From: Artemia franciscana
Taxonomy: Eukaryota > Arthropoda > Branchiopoda > Anostraca > Artemiidae
NCBI RefSeq assembly: GCF_032884065.1
Contig: NC_088880.1
Coordinates: 28,733,298-28,797,297 of the forward strand
Length of the DNA stretch: 64,000 bases
Direction of reading: 5' to 3'
Shown: piece by piece, positions 11,860 through 22,895 of the stretch
Layout of the letters: every line of letters starts with the position of its first letter
Position numbering within the stretch: the stretch's first letter is position 1
Notes under the pieces: model-generated
Seen by the model: the letters and a program-made list of their open reading frames with translations, nothing else
Databases searched by the model: none
Told to the model about the DNA's origin: nothing
Made by a program: the position numbers and the translations under genes

Positions 11860-12335
11860 TTTTTTTAGCAGCGCTAATACGACTATTAAACACTTAAAAC
11901 ATAGATTTTTGGCAAGTAGAAAAAGTGTACTTCAGTATGCCAAGTTTCAATACTTTTCTACAGCAACTCTAATAAGGCTTTGAAAACTCAAAAACAAGGA
12001 TTTTTTACAAGAAGAACATTGTATCTTTTATCAAGTCAAAATTTCAACAATTTTTTGTAACAAATTTAATAAGACTTTTACCACTTAAAAACATTGATAT
12101 TTTAAAAGAAGAAAAACAGTGTGTTTCTATTAAGCTTAGTTCCAATGATTTTTATGAAAACTCCAATAAAACTTTGAAAGACTCGATAAAGGGCTCTGAT
12201 AAAGTAGAATGTGTGTTTTGGCAAGTCTAAACTAAAATAGCAACTCTATTAAGGTTGTTAACACGTAAACACGCGGATTTTTCATTAAATCCCTGAAGTT
12301 CCTTTTCTGTTTCAGTTTTATAGCTTAAAACATAA
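11860..12335. repeat. Degenerate tandem repeat, about 105-bp units
   Basis: About four units share AATAAGRCTTT, then ACTTAAAAACA..GATTTTT, then AAGAAGAAAAACAGTGT, then a TTTCAA.AATTTT phrase. Drift is strong and there is no coding signal. It is intronic in the FBXL4-like gene. Confidence 0.6.
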
Positions 12336-12654
12336 ATGATTAAAGACAGCTGCTTTTCAAAACAGCTTCATTTTAAATGATTAAAGAAAAAGAAAAAACG
12401 GTAGTGAAGGACCAACATAAGCAGCTTTAATGCTGCTTTTTAAGCTTAAGCTTAAAAAGCTGCAGTTTTTAAGCTAAAAAACATAAAATCGTGATCGCAA
12501 TTTCAAGAGATTAGCAAAATAGCGGCAAAATTGTTATCCTGATTCTCTTTTACGTCATAGAAAAGGAGAGTAAGCAGTGACCTGAACCTCTGACATTATT
12601 ACCATGATTATTGCCATTATTACCATGAAATTTCAAAATTTCATAATTTAGTGC

Positions 12655-12985
12655 GATTCCGGGTTAACGGAAAAATAAAAGGTAAAGATAAAGAATACAG
12701 TACTGTACATTATAGTCCCTACTGTCGGTCCTGATCTTTGTGGTATGGCCTTTCAGCCAGGAAGTGCAATGAGGGGATGGGGGCCAGCCATCCTGTGCCT
12801 TCGGACACCCTTCCTGTTTACCTTCCCCAGATTTCACCAGGTACCCATTTGCAGCTGATTTCACTCTGGCTGAGCTTACAAAGTCACACAACTGACCGTT
12901 CCAAACCAAATAGCAAGCAACAGCAGGATTCGAAGCCCTTCCTCACGGATGAAGGATTTTAAGTCTTGCGTGCCAACCACTCAAA
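12655..12985 (-). mobile_element. SINE with tRNA-Leu(UAA)-like head
   Basis: Read on the minus strand from about 12985, the head contains GAGTGGTTGGCACGC (A-box-like), GACTTAAAATC (anticodon loop with TAA), a long variable arm, and GGCTTCGAATCCTGC (B-box GTTCGAATC-like). These are the hallmarks of a class II tRNA-Leu gene. A roughly 170-bp body follows, with CAGCTGCAAATGGGTACCTG and GGTAAACAGGAAGGGTG, then a short AT-rich tail at 12655-12700. The head has lost tRNA acceptor pairing, so this is a SINE and not a tRNA gene. It would be transcribed by RNA polymerase III from the internal boxes if active. Confidence 0.82.
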
Positions 12986-13053
12986 CCATGATTTTTTTTT
13001 CTTTTAGAATTCGGCCTTCATTCTATTTCTTTATTTCTGTAGATAAGACTTAC

Positions 13054-13325
13054 CTAGACCCAGATGAGTAAGTTCCGGCAAATCATGTAAAATTTCATGC
13101 AAAACATTTTGCTTGACCTTCGTCCGTCCAATCCACAATTTTTTAAGTCTGTCAACCATCGAAATATGAACAAATCCATCGGAGTCAATATTTGAGCAGC
13201 CTTGTAGACTGATTTCTTCTAAGTATTTACAACTTGATATAATCCAATATAATGAGTCACTATTCATAAAATGACAGTTTTCAAGATATAGGTGAGTTAA
13301 ATGGCAGCCACAAGCTCTGATGAAG
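13054..13325 (-). CDS. FBXL4: FBXL4-like gene, leucine-rich-repeat exon
   Basis: This 272-bp exon has acceptor TTTTTCAG (ending 13326) and donor GTAAGT from 13053. It encodes 90 codons with split codons at both ends. It carries three LRRs of the F-box/cysteine-containing type: ACGCHLTHLYLENCHFMNSD, then CKYLEEISLQGCSNIDSDGF, then LKKLWIGRTKVKQNVLHEIL followed by LPELTHLGLG. The RTKV-Q segment and the spacing match FBXL4. The LRR half is the substrate-recognition surface of the ligase. Two decayed tandem copies of this exon lie immediately upstream in the intron (13335-13830). This copy has no stop codons and intact splice sites, so it is the working one. Confidence 0.92.
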
Positions 13326-13334
13326 CTGAAAAAT

Positions 13335-13580
13335 CAAAATTATGAAAAAAAAAAAAAGAATACTGCTGGACTTTTGTTTGACCTATCAAAAATTTCGAAG
13401 TTCATTAACCATCGAAATATGAACACATCCGTCCAAGTCGGTATTCGATCAGCCTTGCAGAAAGAATTCTTATTATTTACAATTTGACACAACCCAATAA
13501 AATGAATCACCATTCATAAAATGACAAGTTTTCTAGATAAAATTGGGTTAAATTGCTGCCACAAGCTCTGACAAAGCTGA
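13335..13580 (-). pseudogene. Decayed tandem copy 1 of the FBXL4 LRR exon
   Basis: On the minus strand this segment repeats the working exon at 13054-13325, including a TTTTTCAG acceptor just before CTTTGTCAGAGC at 13576. Its first 16 codons still read FVRACGSNLTQFYLEN. A one-base insertion then shifts the frame. Further on there are two adjacent TAA codons, TGA codons, and a TGATAG near the end, where RTKVK should be. The copy therefore cannot contribute a full LRR block. Because the acceptor looks intact, it could still be spliced in by mistake and truncate the protein. Confidence 0.85.
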
Positions 13581-13617
13581 AAAACAAAGAAATAAACAAA
13601 ATATAAATTTTAAAAAC

Positions 13618-13830
13618 GAAAGAAAAGGATTGTTACTTGACCTTTGTTTGTTCCACCCATAATTTTTTATATCGATCGACCCTCACAATATGGATAAATC
13701 CGTCAGGTCTGTGTTGTCAAGCGTAGCCCTCATCTACAACACTGTGTAGAAAGCTGGTGAGTAAAAATAAAATGATAGATTTTCGGATAAGGGGTTGTAA
13801 TTGGCAGCGAGCCACTTTTGCAAAACAGAA
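13618..13830 (-). pseudogene. Decayed tandem copy 2 of the FBXL4 LRR exon
   Basis: This is a second, older copy of the same exon. The best-kept part is its 3' half: ACGGATTTATCCATATTGTG and GGAACAAACAAAGGTCAAG line up with the working exon's segment for DGFVHIS..RTKVK. The middle carries insertions and the acceptor AG is lost. Together with copy 1 it forms a head-to-tail series upstream of the intact exon, with divergence increasing with distance. This points to successive tandem duplications of an exon plus its flanking intron. Confidence 0.72.
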
Positions 13831-14029
13831 ACATTATTTCATAAAATGGGTTTGAAAATGGGCTTTACTTGGAAAAGTAAAGCTACGGCCTACTAATATA
13901 TGGACAAAAAAAAAATCAATAAAACGCGCAGTAATCAATAGAATTGCAGTTTCAAAAATAAAAATGAGTTAAAAGTTGAAAAAAAGAATGTTAATCATGT
14001 TTTGCTAGGGATTAAATATTTCAGTCTAT

Positions 14030-16385
14030 GGTCCGATCCATTATACTATCAGAATAGCAAATAAATGACACTTGATATTACAAAGATTATTAAGACAGCA
14101 ACCCTTATTGATTATGTTATTGTAAACCGAAGACTAGCAGGATCAATACAAGATACTAGGGTAGATAGGAGTGCTGTTATTGATGTTAAAAGTAAAGATC
14201 AGCATCTAGTAGTGTCTAAGGTTAATTTAAAGCTGAAATTTCGGAAGGGTAACTACCTCCCGGGAAGCTATGGTATTGGTAGAATCCAGGATGAAAATTT
14301 GAAAGAAACTTTCCAGGAACAGTTGAATGCTAAATTCGAGAGCTTAAAATTTGACAATTTGGAAGATGGATGGAATATTTTAGAAAAACAATTTGTGAAG
14401 TGGCTGATGGTGTCATAGGGAAGAAAGTTAAGACTGCAACTAGGAATATTAGTGAAAAAGCTTTATGTTTAATAGAGAGTGGAAGGGGTTTGTACAAGAA
14501 TTATCTGAGTGATAGATAATACAAAACTAAAGGAATGTAAAGAAAGTGGAGAAAGCATTGAAATATGAACTAAGGAGGTGTGAAGTGGAGGTCATGGATA
14601 AAATTGCCGAGGATCTGGAAAATGCAGCTAGACGGCATAATAGTAAAATATTATACTGGCATATTCATAAATTGAGAGGAAGTAGTCAATCCGGACTAGT
14701 CCCAGTTAAAGATAGGAATGGGGTCACAATTAGTGATAAGGAAAGAGTTAAAGAGAGATGGGCGGAACATTTTGAGACTGTGCTAAACCGAGATAGAGTT
14801 ACAAGAAAAGATATAGATGAAAGTGAAAAAGTTTGTGATACCTTAGATGTGAAGGAATATTTGTTTTGTGAGGAAGAATTAGCGACAGTACTGAAAGTAT
14901 TAAAAAATAATAAGGCTCCTAGTGACGATAGTGTGATAAATGAGTATTTTAAATATGGTGGCTCTGAGGTTAGAAATAAACTACTGAAGATTATGAATAT
15001 GATTTTTGAAAAAGGAGAAGTACTTAATGATTTTTAGGAAAACCTTAATTAAACCACTGCATAAGAAAGGTGACAAGAGTGTGTTTCGTAATTATCGAGG
15101 CATTAGTCTGGTCTCTGTAGGTAGCAACTTACTTAGTAATATGATATTTTTTTGACTGAGAGATACTGTAGGCAAAGTTTGAAGAGAAGAACAGTGCGGT
15201 TTTAGAAAAGGCAGAGGATGTGTCGACCAAATTTTCACTATTAGGTTAATAATTGAGAAGTGCCTTCGTTGTCAAACAGCTTTGGTCTTCAGTTTTATAG
15301 ATTATGAGCAGGCATTCGATTCTGTCGATAGAAGAGCTTTAGCAAAGGCCTTATCCTTGTATGCTATACCAGAAAAATACATTAAAGTGATTTGTGCTAT
15401 GCATGAGAATAATATTGCTACGGTTAAGGTAGGAAATGAGGTAAGCAGGGTTGTGTTCTATCCCCCTTTACATGGATCATTTTCATGGACTTTGTCTTAA
15501 AGAGCACAGGAAAGGCAATTGAAGACCATGGAATCTAATGGGGAGGGAAAACTCTCCTGTACTTAGATTATACTGACAATTTAAGCATATTAGACGAAAG
15601 TTTGAGCAAAATGAATTAATTTTTAGAGGTTTTGCCAGTTCAGGGTGTTAGAATAGGTTTGAAAATTAATGTTAAGAAGACTAAGTCACTAAGACTAGGA
15701 ATGAGTTATGATGAAAAGGTGACGTTGGGCAACGAAAAGATTGATCAGGTGACCAGCTTCACTTACCTTGGAAGTATTATTAGTAAAGACGCTCGGAGCA
15801 GTGAAGATGTTAAAAGTAGAATAGCCAAGACTCAGGGTGTTTTTCACAGTTAAAAAAAAGTTTGGAAGAATAGGAAGATAAGTCTGCAAACCAAGATTAG
15901 AATATTGGAAGCTACAGTGATGACAGTGGTCAAATATGGCTCTGAAACATGGGCACACCGAAAAGTGGATGCAAATTTATTAGATGTTTTCCAGAGAAAT
16001 TGCCTACGGATTGTTCTGGGTACCTGGCTGACTGGTCGTATTTCAAACAGTAGGTTCTGCGATAAATGTGATTTAATCCCGCTTTCTAGGGCTATAATGA
16101 AAGAAAGGTTGAGATGGCTAGGCCACGTTCTGCGGATGAAGGATGTCAGATTACCGAAGATTGTCCTTATTGGCCAACCGTCTGGGGCTACACTGAAAGC
16201 AGAATGTCCTCGTCTGGTGTGGGAGGATATCATAAATAAAGAATTAAAAGAAATGGGAACTTCCTGGGAGGGTGTAAAGACGGAGGCCTTGAATAGATTG
16301 GGTTGGAGAAGGAGCGTGCGTAGCTGTGTTGGCCTCAGGTGGCTTGGTGCTGCGGTGAGTAATTATTAGTAGTAGTAGCAGTGAG
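14030..16385 (+). mobile_element. RTE-like LINE, 5'-truncated
   Basis: The order is endonuclease C-terminus, reverse transcriptase, C-terminal region, then a tail of TAG trinucleotides (TTATTAGTAGTAGTAGCAG) at 16364-16385. A short-repeat 3' end is typical of RTE-type elements. ORF pieces are 14065-14418, 14546-15037, 15282-15500, 15632-15853 and 15905-16369, all plus strand, separated by frameshifts and stops. The element sits antisense in the third-largest intron of the FBXL4-like gene. A reversed relative lies at 32090-34200. Confidence 0.85.
14065..16369 (+). pseudogene. RTE-like endonuclease/reverse transcriptase, degenerate
   Basis: The endonuclease end reads LIDYVIVNRRLAGSIQDTRV and DQHLVV. 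Coiled, charged linker sequence follows (14546-15037), containing the pre-RT helix LATVLKVLKNNKAPSDDSVI. The GFRKGRGCVDQIFTIR-type motif is at about 15190-15245. RT motif A is VFSFIDYEQAFDSVDRRALA (15285). Motif C is decayed to YTDN near 15570, where the catalytic DD is expected. The C-terminal domain has KYGSETWAHRK and MKERLRWLGHVLRMKD, then W...LNRLGWRRSVRS. These match the invertebrate RTE or 'craniofacial development protein 2-like' proteins. The catalytic loss and several stops make it inactive. Confidence 0.85.
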
Positions 16386-16624
16386 ATTACTAAACAAATA
16401 ATAGTTCTCAAAAAAGAGGCAGGTTAAGAAGCGGTGAAATATCTGACCAACAACAAAATGTTCAATAAAACGGAAAAAGTGGACTGGTTCCCGTTGGTCT
16501 TCAAAATGCTATTAGTAGAAGAAGCATCCTAGAAGGAAGAAGAAGCATTAAATTGATGCAGGGTGTTTTCCATGGGAATATTCCATTTTAGGGTAGAAGA
16601 TTAAATGAAAAAAAACTAATTTTT

Positions 16625-16876
16625 TTTAACTGAAAGTAAGGAGCGACGTTAAAACTTAAAACGAGCAGAAATTACCCCGTATATGAAAGGGGATATTCCC
16701 TCTTCAACGCCCCGCTTTTTACGCTAAAGTTTGACTCTTTCTCTCAACTCTACTTTTCAAAACAGTAAAAACTTTAGCGTAAAGAGCAAGGCGTTGAAGA
16801 GGGAACATCCCCTTTCATGTACGGGGTAATTTCTGCTCGTTTTAAGTTTTAATGTCGCTCCTTACTTTCAGTTAAA
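16625..16876. repeat. Near-perfect 250-bp hairpin inside copy B
   Basis: The left arm AACTGAAAGTAAGGAGCGAC...ACGCTAAAGTTT and the right arm run to CGCTCCTTACTTTCAGTT as nearly perfect complements with a small central loop. Equivalent hairpins occur at 11130-11310 (copy A) and 28245-28480 (copy C). Transcribed RNA would fold into an imperfect duplex of about 115 bp. Confidence 0.85.
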
Positions 16877-17894
16877 AAAAATAGTTTTTTTTATATTTAA
16901 TTTCTGAACGTTTTTTAGTTAATCCATGTTTTGATTTCGGCTCTCCGCAGATGAATAATTGAAGCGAACTTTGCATATTTATTTATTTGGCTAAATGGCT
17001 TTCCCATAGTTTTGATCAAATGATTTTGAGAAAAAAGGAAGGGGGAGGAGGTCCAGTTTCCCTCCAATTTTTTGGGTACTTAAAAAGGCAACTAGAACTT
17101 CAATTTTTTAAGAACGTTTTCATTAGTGAAAGATATACGTAACTTGCGAATTAGCTTACGTAACAAACTTCTATATTCGTATGTTTTTATTACGTATATG
17201 AGAGGGTTCGTCCACTCGTCAATACCTCGCTCTTTACACTAAAGCTAAATTTTTTCCCTGAATCACAAACGCCGTAGTATAAATATTTGAAATTACTAAA
17301 AACAATTTAGCGTAAAGAGTGAGGTATTAGGAGGAGGTGAACCCCTTATATGCGTAATATTTTCTGTTCGTTTTAAGTTTTAATGCTACCCCTTACTTTC
17401 AGTTGAAAAAACTTTTTCATATTTATTTTTTCATTGTTTTTTTTTAATAATGCTAGAAAATGCTGCGCCCCCTTCATGGAAATCTTCTTCCCCCATGAAA
17501 AATTCCTCCATGGAAAGTTTCCCCCACATAACCCCCTCTTCCCAACCCCTCCTTCCAACCAAAAAATCCCCTTGAAAACGTCTGCACACTTCCCAATAAC
17601 CATTACAATATGCAAACACTGGTCAAAGTTTGTAACTTGCAGCCCCTCCACGGGGATTGTGGGGGAGTTAGTCGTCCCCCAAGACATAGTTATTAGTTTT
17701 TTCGACTATACTAAATAAAATGGCTATCTCAGACTTTTGATCCGACGACTTTGGAAAAAAATGAGCGTGGGAGGGGGCCTAGGTGCCCTCCAATTTTTTT
17801 GGTCACTTAAAAAGGGCACTAGAACTTTCCATTTCCGTTCGAATGAGCCCTGTCGAAAAATTGTAGGACCACTGGGTCGATACTATCATCCCTG

Positions 17895-17947
<53 letters not shown>
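17895..17947. repeat. Poly(A) run
   Basis: An uninterrupted run of 53 A lies within copy B, at a place where copies A and C have only short T-rich sequence. It could be a genuine mononucleotide expansion or an assembly-affected length. Confidence 0.9.
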
Positions 17948-17948
<1 letters not shown>

Positions 17949-18503
17949 GCATCCGTCATTTGTCTTCAGGCAAAAATACAAAATTCCACATTTTTGTAGA
18001 CGGGAGCTTGGAATTCGTACAGTAGGGTTCTCTGATATACCGAATCTGATGGTGTGATTTTCGTTAAGATTCTATGACTTTTAGGGGGTGTTTCCCCTAT
18101 TTCTAAAATAGGGCAAATTTTCTCAGGCTCGTAACTTTTGATGGGTAGGACTAAACTTGATGAAACTTATATATTTCAAATCAGCATTAAAATGCGATTC
18201 TTTTGATGTAATTATTGGTATCAATATTCCGTTTTTTTATAGTTTTGGTTTTGCCAACTGGAGGGAGGGGCAATTACCCTCCAAAATTTTGAAAAAATAC
18301 CTTTTGGGAGTTTTTATTGAAAAATAAACCCCCTCCTGCATTTCGAAAAATAAATATTTTTTTATATCTTTATAGAAAAAATCATTGCCACTCTGCCCTG
18401 CATTATCCTGAAATTGCAACTCTCAAAGAGACTAAGCATACATGCCAGCTCAAAGAGAGCTCTAAAAGAGAGAATCTAAAATACAACAATCCCAATTATT
18501 TAC

Positions 18504-19016
18504 CTAGTAAAATGAGCAGGACTAATCCTTCCATAGGGTCCACACCACGATAAATCCAGTCTCTTAGTATACTCCAATAATGGCCCTACGTTCACAAGGG
18601 TATCACTACTTACTTTATACCAAAACGACCTTGTATCAACAATCACAAACAGACTAGAATCACTTGCAAGCTCGTAGAGAGCTCTGGAAACAGTTCTTAA
18701 GCGGCAAATATCAGGTAGTTCAAGGTACTTGAAGATCTTTAGATAGAGCTCCTTAGGAAGGTCCAGTAACAGGTTCTTTGATTGACCAGCATCAGTACCC
18801 TCTTGGAGATGAGAATATTCCCTTTCTTCCTGGAGAAGACATTCTTCAGCACCTCGGGCTATATCACGAAACGGTATTAGAGATATAATTTTTTTTATTA
18901 TAGGATGCGAACTTAGTTTAGGTATAGATGGTGGATCAATTGTGCCACTTAGCTCAACGGCGTCAATCCCTATGAAATGTGCTGCTTGTATCGCACAGAA
19001 CTCTACTCGAAGCAAC
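18504..19016 (-). CDS. FBXL4: FBXL4-like gene, F-box exon
   Basis: This 513-bp exon (170 codons plus split codons on both sides) follows TTTTTTAG and ends at donor GTAAAT from 18503. Its start, LLRVEFCAIQ, ends the discoidin-like domain. An acidic linker follows. The F-box is at exon residues 82-125 (about 18640-18772): LLLDLPKELYLKIFKYLELP and DICRLRTVSRALYELASD, with the usual LP..L...IF.YL..PDLCRL..VC pattern. The end, TKRLDLSWCGPYGRISPAHF, is the first LRR-like strand and resembles the LNLSWTGNRGFIS motif of human FBXL4. The F-box would bind SKP1 of an SCF ubiquitin ligase. This exon carries the strongest single domain evidence for the gene. The split codon at the end (AG+C) makes Ser. 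Confidence 0.92.
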
Positions 19017-19029
19017 CTAAAAAATAATA

Positions 19030-19815
19030 CACAAAATATTGACAATTTCACAAGATTTTAGTTGAGTCAACAGCTAGATATTAAAATAGCTACTAAGATT
19101 TTTACACATTTGTGAGCACAAAATAGGTACGAAATCAAGACGATATATACAACATTCACCTCAATTTGTAACAACTCTTGGAACAGTAAGACTGTACAGA
19201 TTCTCGAAAAACTTCGTTCTAGTTTTTTTCAATCTAATGAATGCATCTATAGCTCAAATTAAACCATGGGCTATAGCTTATGGGCTATCAGCCATAGCTC
19301 AAATTAAGCCACAAATTACCATCAATAAATGAATGAACCACCAAAACAACAGAAGATACAATATATAACCGAGTCAAATTCGATAAGTTGGACTGACATC
19401 TCCTATGCCTCTAAAGACCAGCATACAATTTAAAATTTATCCTAAATAAGACTGGAACTTTTAATTTCCAATCGAATAAGTTCCTTCCAAATTTTCTACA
19501 ACTCCTTCTATTCGAAGTGGCTGGTGAAAAAAAAGAAGAAATTTTTATATATGCAGTACTAGTGCGTTGCCAGAATGTGATGATTGTGCATATAGGTGAA
19601 ATGCAGCTGTGGAAACCGATTTTCCTATCCAAATCGCTCTCTGCTTATAATACATATAATATCCTATAAAAACACGTCTATGGCTGTGTTAACGTTTAGA
19701 AAACAACCCAAGTCCTAATTATGGACATCATATTTAACACTCAGTTCTATTGTAACAATTTGAAAGAGCGGGACTGTGGAAATTGGTAACAATTTGCAAT
19801 TTGGGCCGGGTAACA
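19030..19815. other. Intronic DNA, no gene recognised
   Basis: A short tandem phrase (GGGCTATAGC / AGCTCAAATTAA) lies at 19245-19315. Another old repeat phrase (CTTTTAATTTCCAATCGAAT) is at 19455-19480. Nothing coding is supported. Confidence 0.5.
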
Positions 19816-19819
19816 ATTT

Positions 19820-22610
19820 GGGTTGTACAGACTCTTGAACAGTGGCATTCTGGTTATTTCATGCAACGAATCTATCTGCAGGTCAAATAAACAAGCGGAA
19901 ACGTATTTTCACATTCCCACCCAACCATTTATTAAGCTTGAAAAATCCTATGTGAGTCATCCAAGAAAGTCCACCTGTCTTGAGTCCAATAAGACCTCGT
20001 TGCACTATGTCAAACTTCCTTCTGGCAAATTGCCAATCTCACTGTAACAAGCTGGAAGATTTTTAAGTTTTACTCAGAGGCAGAAACGCAGCTGTTGCTG
20101 CTGTGACAGAAATCTGGAACCTTGATGATGCCTCAGAACAAGTTACAGTATATAATTCGTTTATCAGCACGCGCAGCAGCAGAGGTGACAATCGACTCGG
20201 TGGGGGTGTTGCTATCTATGTGCGGAGAGACATTTCATGCAAACTCCTCTCTGAATATACTAACCCGAATCATGAGGTTATCTGGGTAATTTGTAAATAC
20301 CCGTGTCTATCTCACCGCTTTTCGTGTCTGATTTTCGCGTCGGTTTACTACCCAGAGAGCACTAAAAACCGGCGCGATCTTTTTTTTTACCTCCAAACTA
20401 TAGCCGATTTAAGCAGAAGCAGATACACTTGTCCTGGCTTTATAATCGCTGGGGATTTCAACCAGACTAAAAAAAATTGGCTTACGGCCAGCCTCTCTCT
20501 GAAGCAGATTGTCGACATCCCCACGCACTCATCCGGTAGTACCCTGGACCTTATCCTAACGAACATTGAAGACTTCTACCTCCCCCCTACTTCCCTAGTA
20601 CCAATTGGGTTTTCTGATCACCATGCCCTGATACTCAAGGCCAAAACTTCGGTGAAGAAACCTATGTTTTCACGAGTGACAACAAAGCCCCTAACAGACT
20701 CGGCCATACGTGAATACGGCTACATATATACGTGAGTAGCTACATACAATTTCCCTGAAGGGTCCATGGACGGTATCCTTGAGCAGAGAGTAAGCGCTTT
20801 CAATGAGGTATTTTCCTCTAAGTATTGTAAAATATTCACAACAAAAACAGTGACTCTGAGTGAATACGACAAACCACGGATCATCTCCGCAATAAAAGCC
20901 AAAATCTGCGAGTTAAGTAATCTTTACTCGTGTGGTAAAACAGACCAAGGAGCAATTGTACGGAACCAGGTAGTGAGCACGGTACGCAAAGCCAAAATCA
21001 AGTGGTGCCCCTTCTGAACAGTGAGCCTGTGAAATGGCACCGGTCGGTCAAGAAACTCAGTGGGAAATCGTCTAAGTCCACTATAACGATAACAGACGAC
21101 AGTGGGCGCTTACTTGGGTCCCGTACCGTTAACACCTTCCTTGTGAATTTCCACAAAAAATAATCGCTGCTTGAAGATTTCCCCACAGACGTTTTGACCA
21201 AATTAAGTGAGTTCGACGTGTACAAAGAACTAAGAAAAATAAAGACGGGAGTCTCACCTTTTCCTGGCTAGATCCCTACCAAATTTATCCATGAATATAC
21301 TTTGCTCCTTGCTCTCCCACTCTACATTTTGATTAACTAATGCTTTGCGTTCGGTGTGTTTCCCTCACCGTGGAAGAAAGCGCACATACGGGTCATTCAT
21401 GACTTGAGACCCATTTCCTTAACTCCATGCTTTGCGAAAGTGACATAATCTTTCATACTCTGCCGCCTGTTGTCTCAAATTCGTGAATCCATAGAGAAAT
21501 ATCAAAACGGAGGACTACCAAAGTGCTGAACGTCCGTATACCTTGTAAGAATGTTCGACCACATTCTAAAGCAGCTTGAGACCGACGGTCATTTTGTTGA
21601 TCTAGCTGTGATTGATTTTCGCAAACTGTTTGACCTTCTATCTCACCACATTGCATGCCTGAACTTAAAGCGAATGGGAGCTACGCGTCAAACTCTGTCA
21701 ATCGTAGTGGATTTTCTGTCTGGACGCCAACAGAAAAAAATTGCACTCCATGAAGAAGACACTGACTCCAAATGGAGTGGCATAGCCTGCAGGGCCCCAC
21801 AAGGCACCAAACTCGCAAGCATAACATTTCTTGCTGTGATCAACTACATATTGAGCGAGCACAAAGACAGGTATAGGTTTGTGGATGACTTATCGTTCGT
21901 GCTTACTAATCTACTTGAGGGTAAAACTCATATAGCCCAGTTTGCTAGTGACCTTTTTGACCAACTAAATTCCCACTGTAATGAGTCCAATCTTATCATT
22001 AACGCTACCAAGTCAAAAATCCTTCGGACTTGTCCCCTAATAAGAGATCCCCCCTCTCCTGAAGTTCCATTTCCTGTAGTGTCAGAAGTGAAGATACTCG
22101 GTGTTATTTTCTCCGGAGACTGTTCTTTCGCCGCACATGTTGACAGTGTAATTAGGAAAGTTAATTCTTCCCTTCAAACACTGTCCTAAATGCGTCACTT
22201 TGGTTGCGATGCCAAAAGTCCCCTTCATGCATATCTTTGTTATGTGCGACCAGTCTTGGAGTAAGCTTGCCCTGTGTCGGGCCCTTAAGTACTACCCACT
22301 GCTAACCTGATGTACGACCTAGAGTCAGTGCAAAAAAAGGCAGTTAGGATTATCCTGGGTTCTAGAGACATTCCTTACCATGAAGCACTCATTACACTAA
22401 AAATTCAGTGCCTAGAAGAAAGATTGTGTGATCTCATCATGAGGTTTGGAAAAACATTGCTTTTAGAACCAGCCCATTGAGACATCTTACCAGAACCTGA
22501 CAGCAGAACTAGACAGAAGTCCAAACTGATTCCTATACGTGCAAGGACAAACCGATATTATAATTCATTTGTGCCTTTTTTTATGACTATGTTTAACAGT
22601 GCATAACTTT
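19820..22610 (+). mobile_element. CR1/L2-like LINE, degenerate
   Basis: The plus-strand order is endonuclease (to 20735), linker, reverse transcriptase (21551-22189), C-terminal domain (22190-22605). An AT microsatellite follows at 22682. Upstream, 19820-20100 probably holds the decayed start of the endonuclease. It is antisense to the FBXL4-like gene. Assignment to the CR1/L2/Jockey side of the LINEs rests on the FVDD form of RT motif C and the long endonuclease. Confidence 0.8.
20103..22189 (+). pseudogene. CR1/L2-like endonuclease and reverse transcriptase, broken
   Basis: Endonuclease (APE-type) motifs are TEIWNL (with the catalytic Glu), LGGGVAIYVRRD, IAGDFNQ (20450), THSSGSTLDLILTN, and SDHHALIL (20615), all in one frame, so this domain is unusually well kept. 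The RT frame 21551-22189 shows motif A as VIDFRKLFDLLSH (21607), motif B as APQGTKLASITF (21795) and motif C as YRFVDDLSFV (21870), followed by LNSHCNESNLIINATKSKI. Past 22189 the frame shifts, but AVRIILGSRDIPYHEALITL (22345-22400), the CR1-type C-terminal signature, is still readable. Stops at 20735, 21015 and 22189 break the polyprotein. Confidence 0.85.
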
Positions 22611-22678
22611 TGTTTTTAATGTTTTTGCAACTACAAATTAGCCAAGAGCTACGAAAGTGATTTGATAAACCGTTCTCA

Positions 22679-22681
<3 letters not shown>

Positions 22682-22747
<66 letters not shown>
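22682..22747. repeat. (AT)n microsatellite
   Basis: About 33 pure AT dinucleotides follow the end of the CR1/L2-like LINE. Confidence 0.95.
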
Positions 22748-22748
<1 letters not shown>

Positions 22749-22895
22749 CTGCTCTAACATCTAAAAAAAAAAAGAAAAGCAACCGAAGTATTAAATCAGG
22801 GCCATTTCCCTACTTCTAAACATTGAAACATTATAAAACAATTCTATGGCTGTTAGTATTTGAAAAAAAAAACAATCCGGGTAAAAATTCAGGAC

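Larger units (their letters stand above)
16601..18250 (-). mobile_element. Non-autonomous repeat family, copy B (reversed)
   Basis: This is the reverse complement of copies A and C. It starts (in + coordinates) with TTAAATGAAAAAAAAC and ends inside AGTTTTGGTT, so the hairpin terminus of about 55 bp is lost. It contains two strong palindromes: 16625-16876 (arms from AACTGAAAGTAAGGAGCGAC to its complement) and 17180-17400. A run of 53 A residues (17895-17947) has expanded in it. The insertion lies next to the 3' end of the RTE-like LINE. Confidence 0.78.

Noticed and set aside
12664..12962. Two opposite-strand ORFs of 74-81 codons
   Set aside because: Both overlap the tRNA-Leu-type SINE and read through its body.
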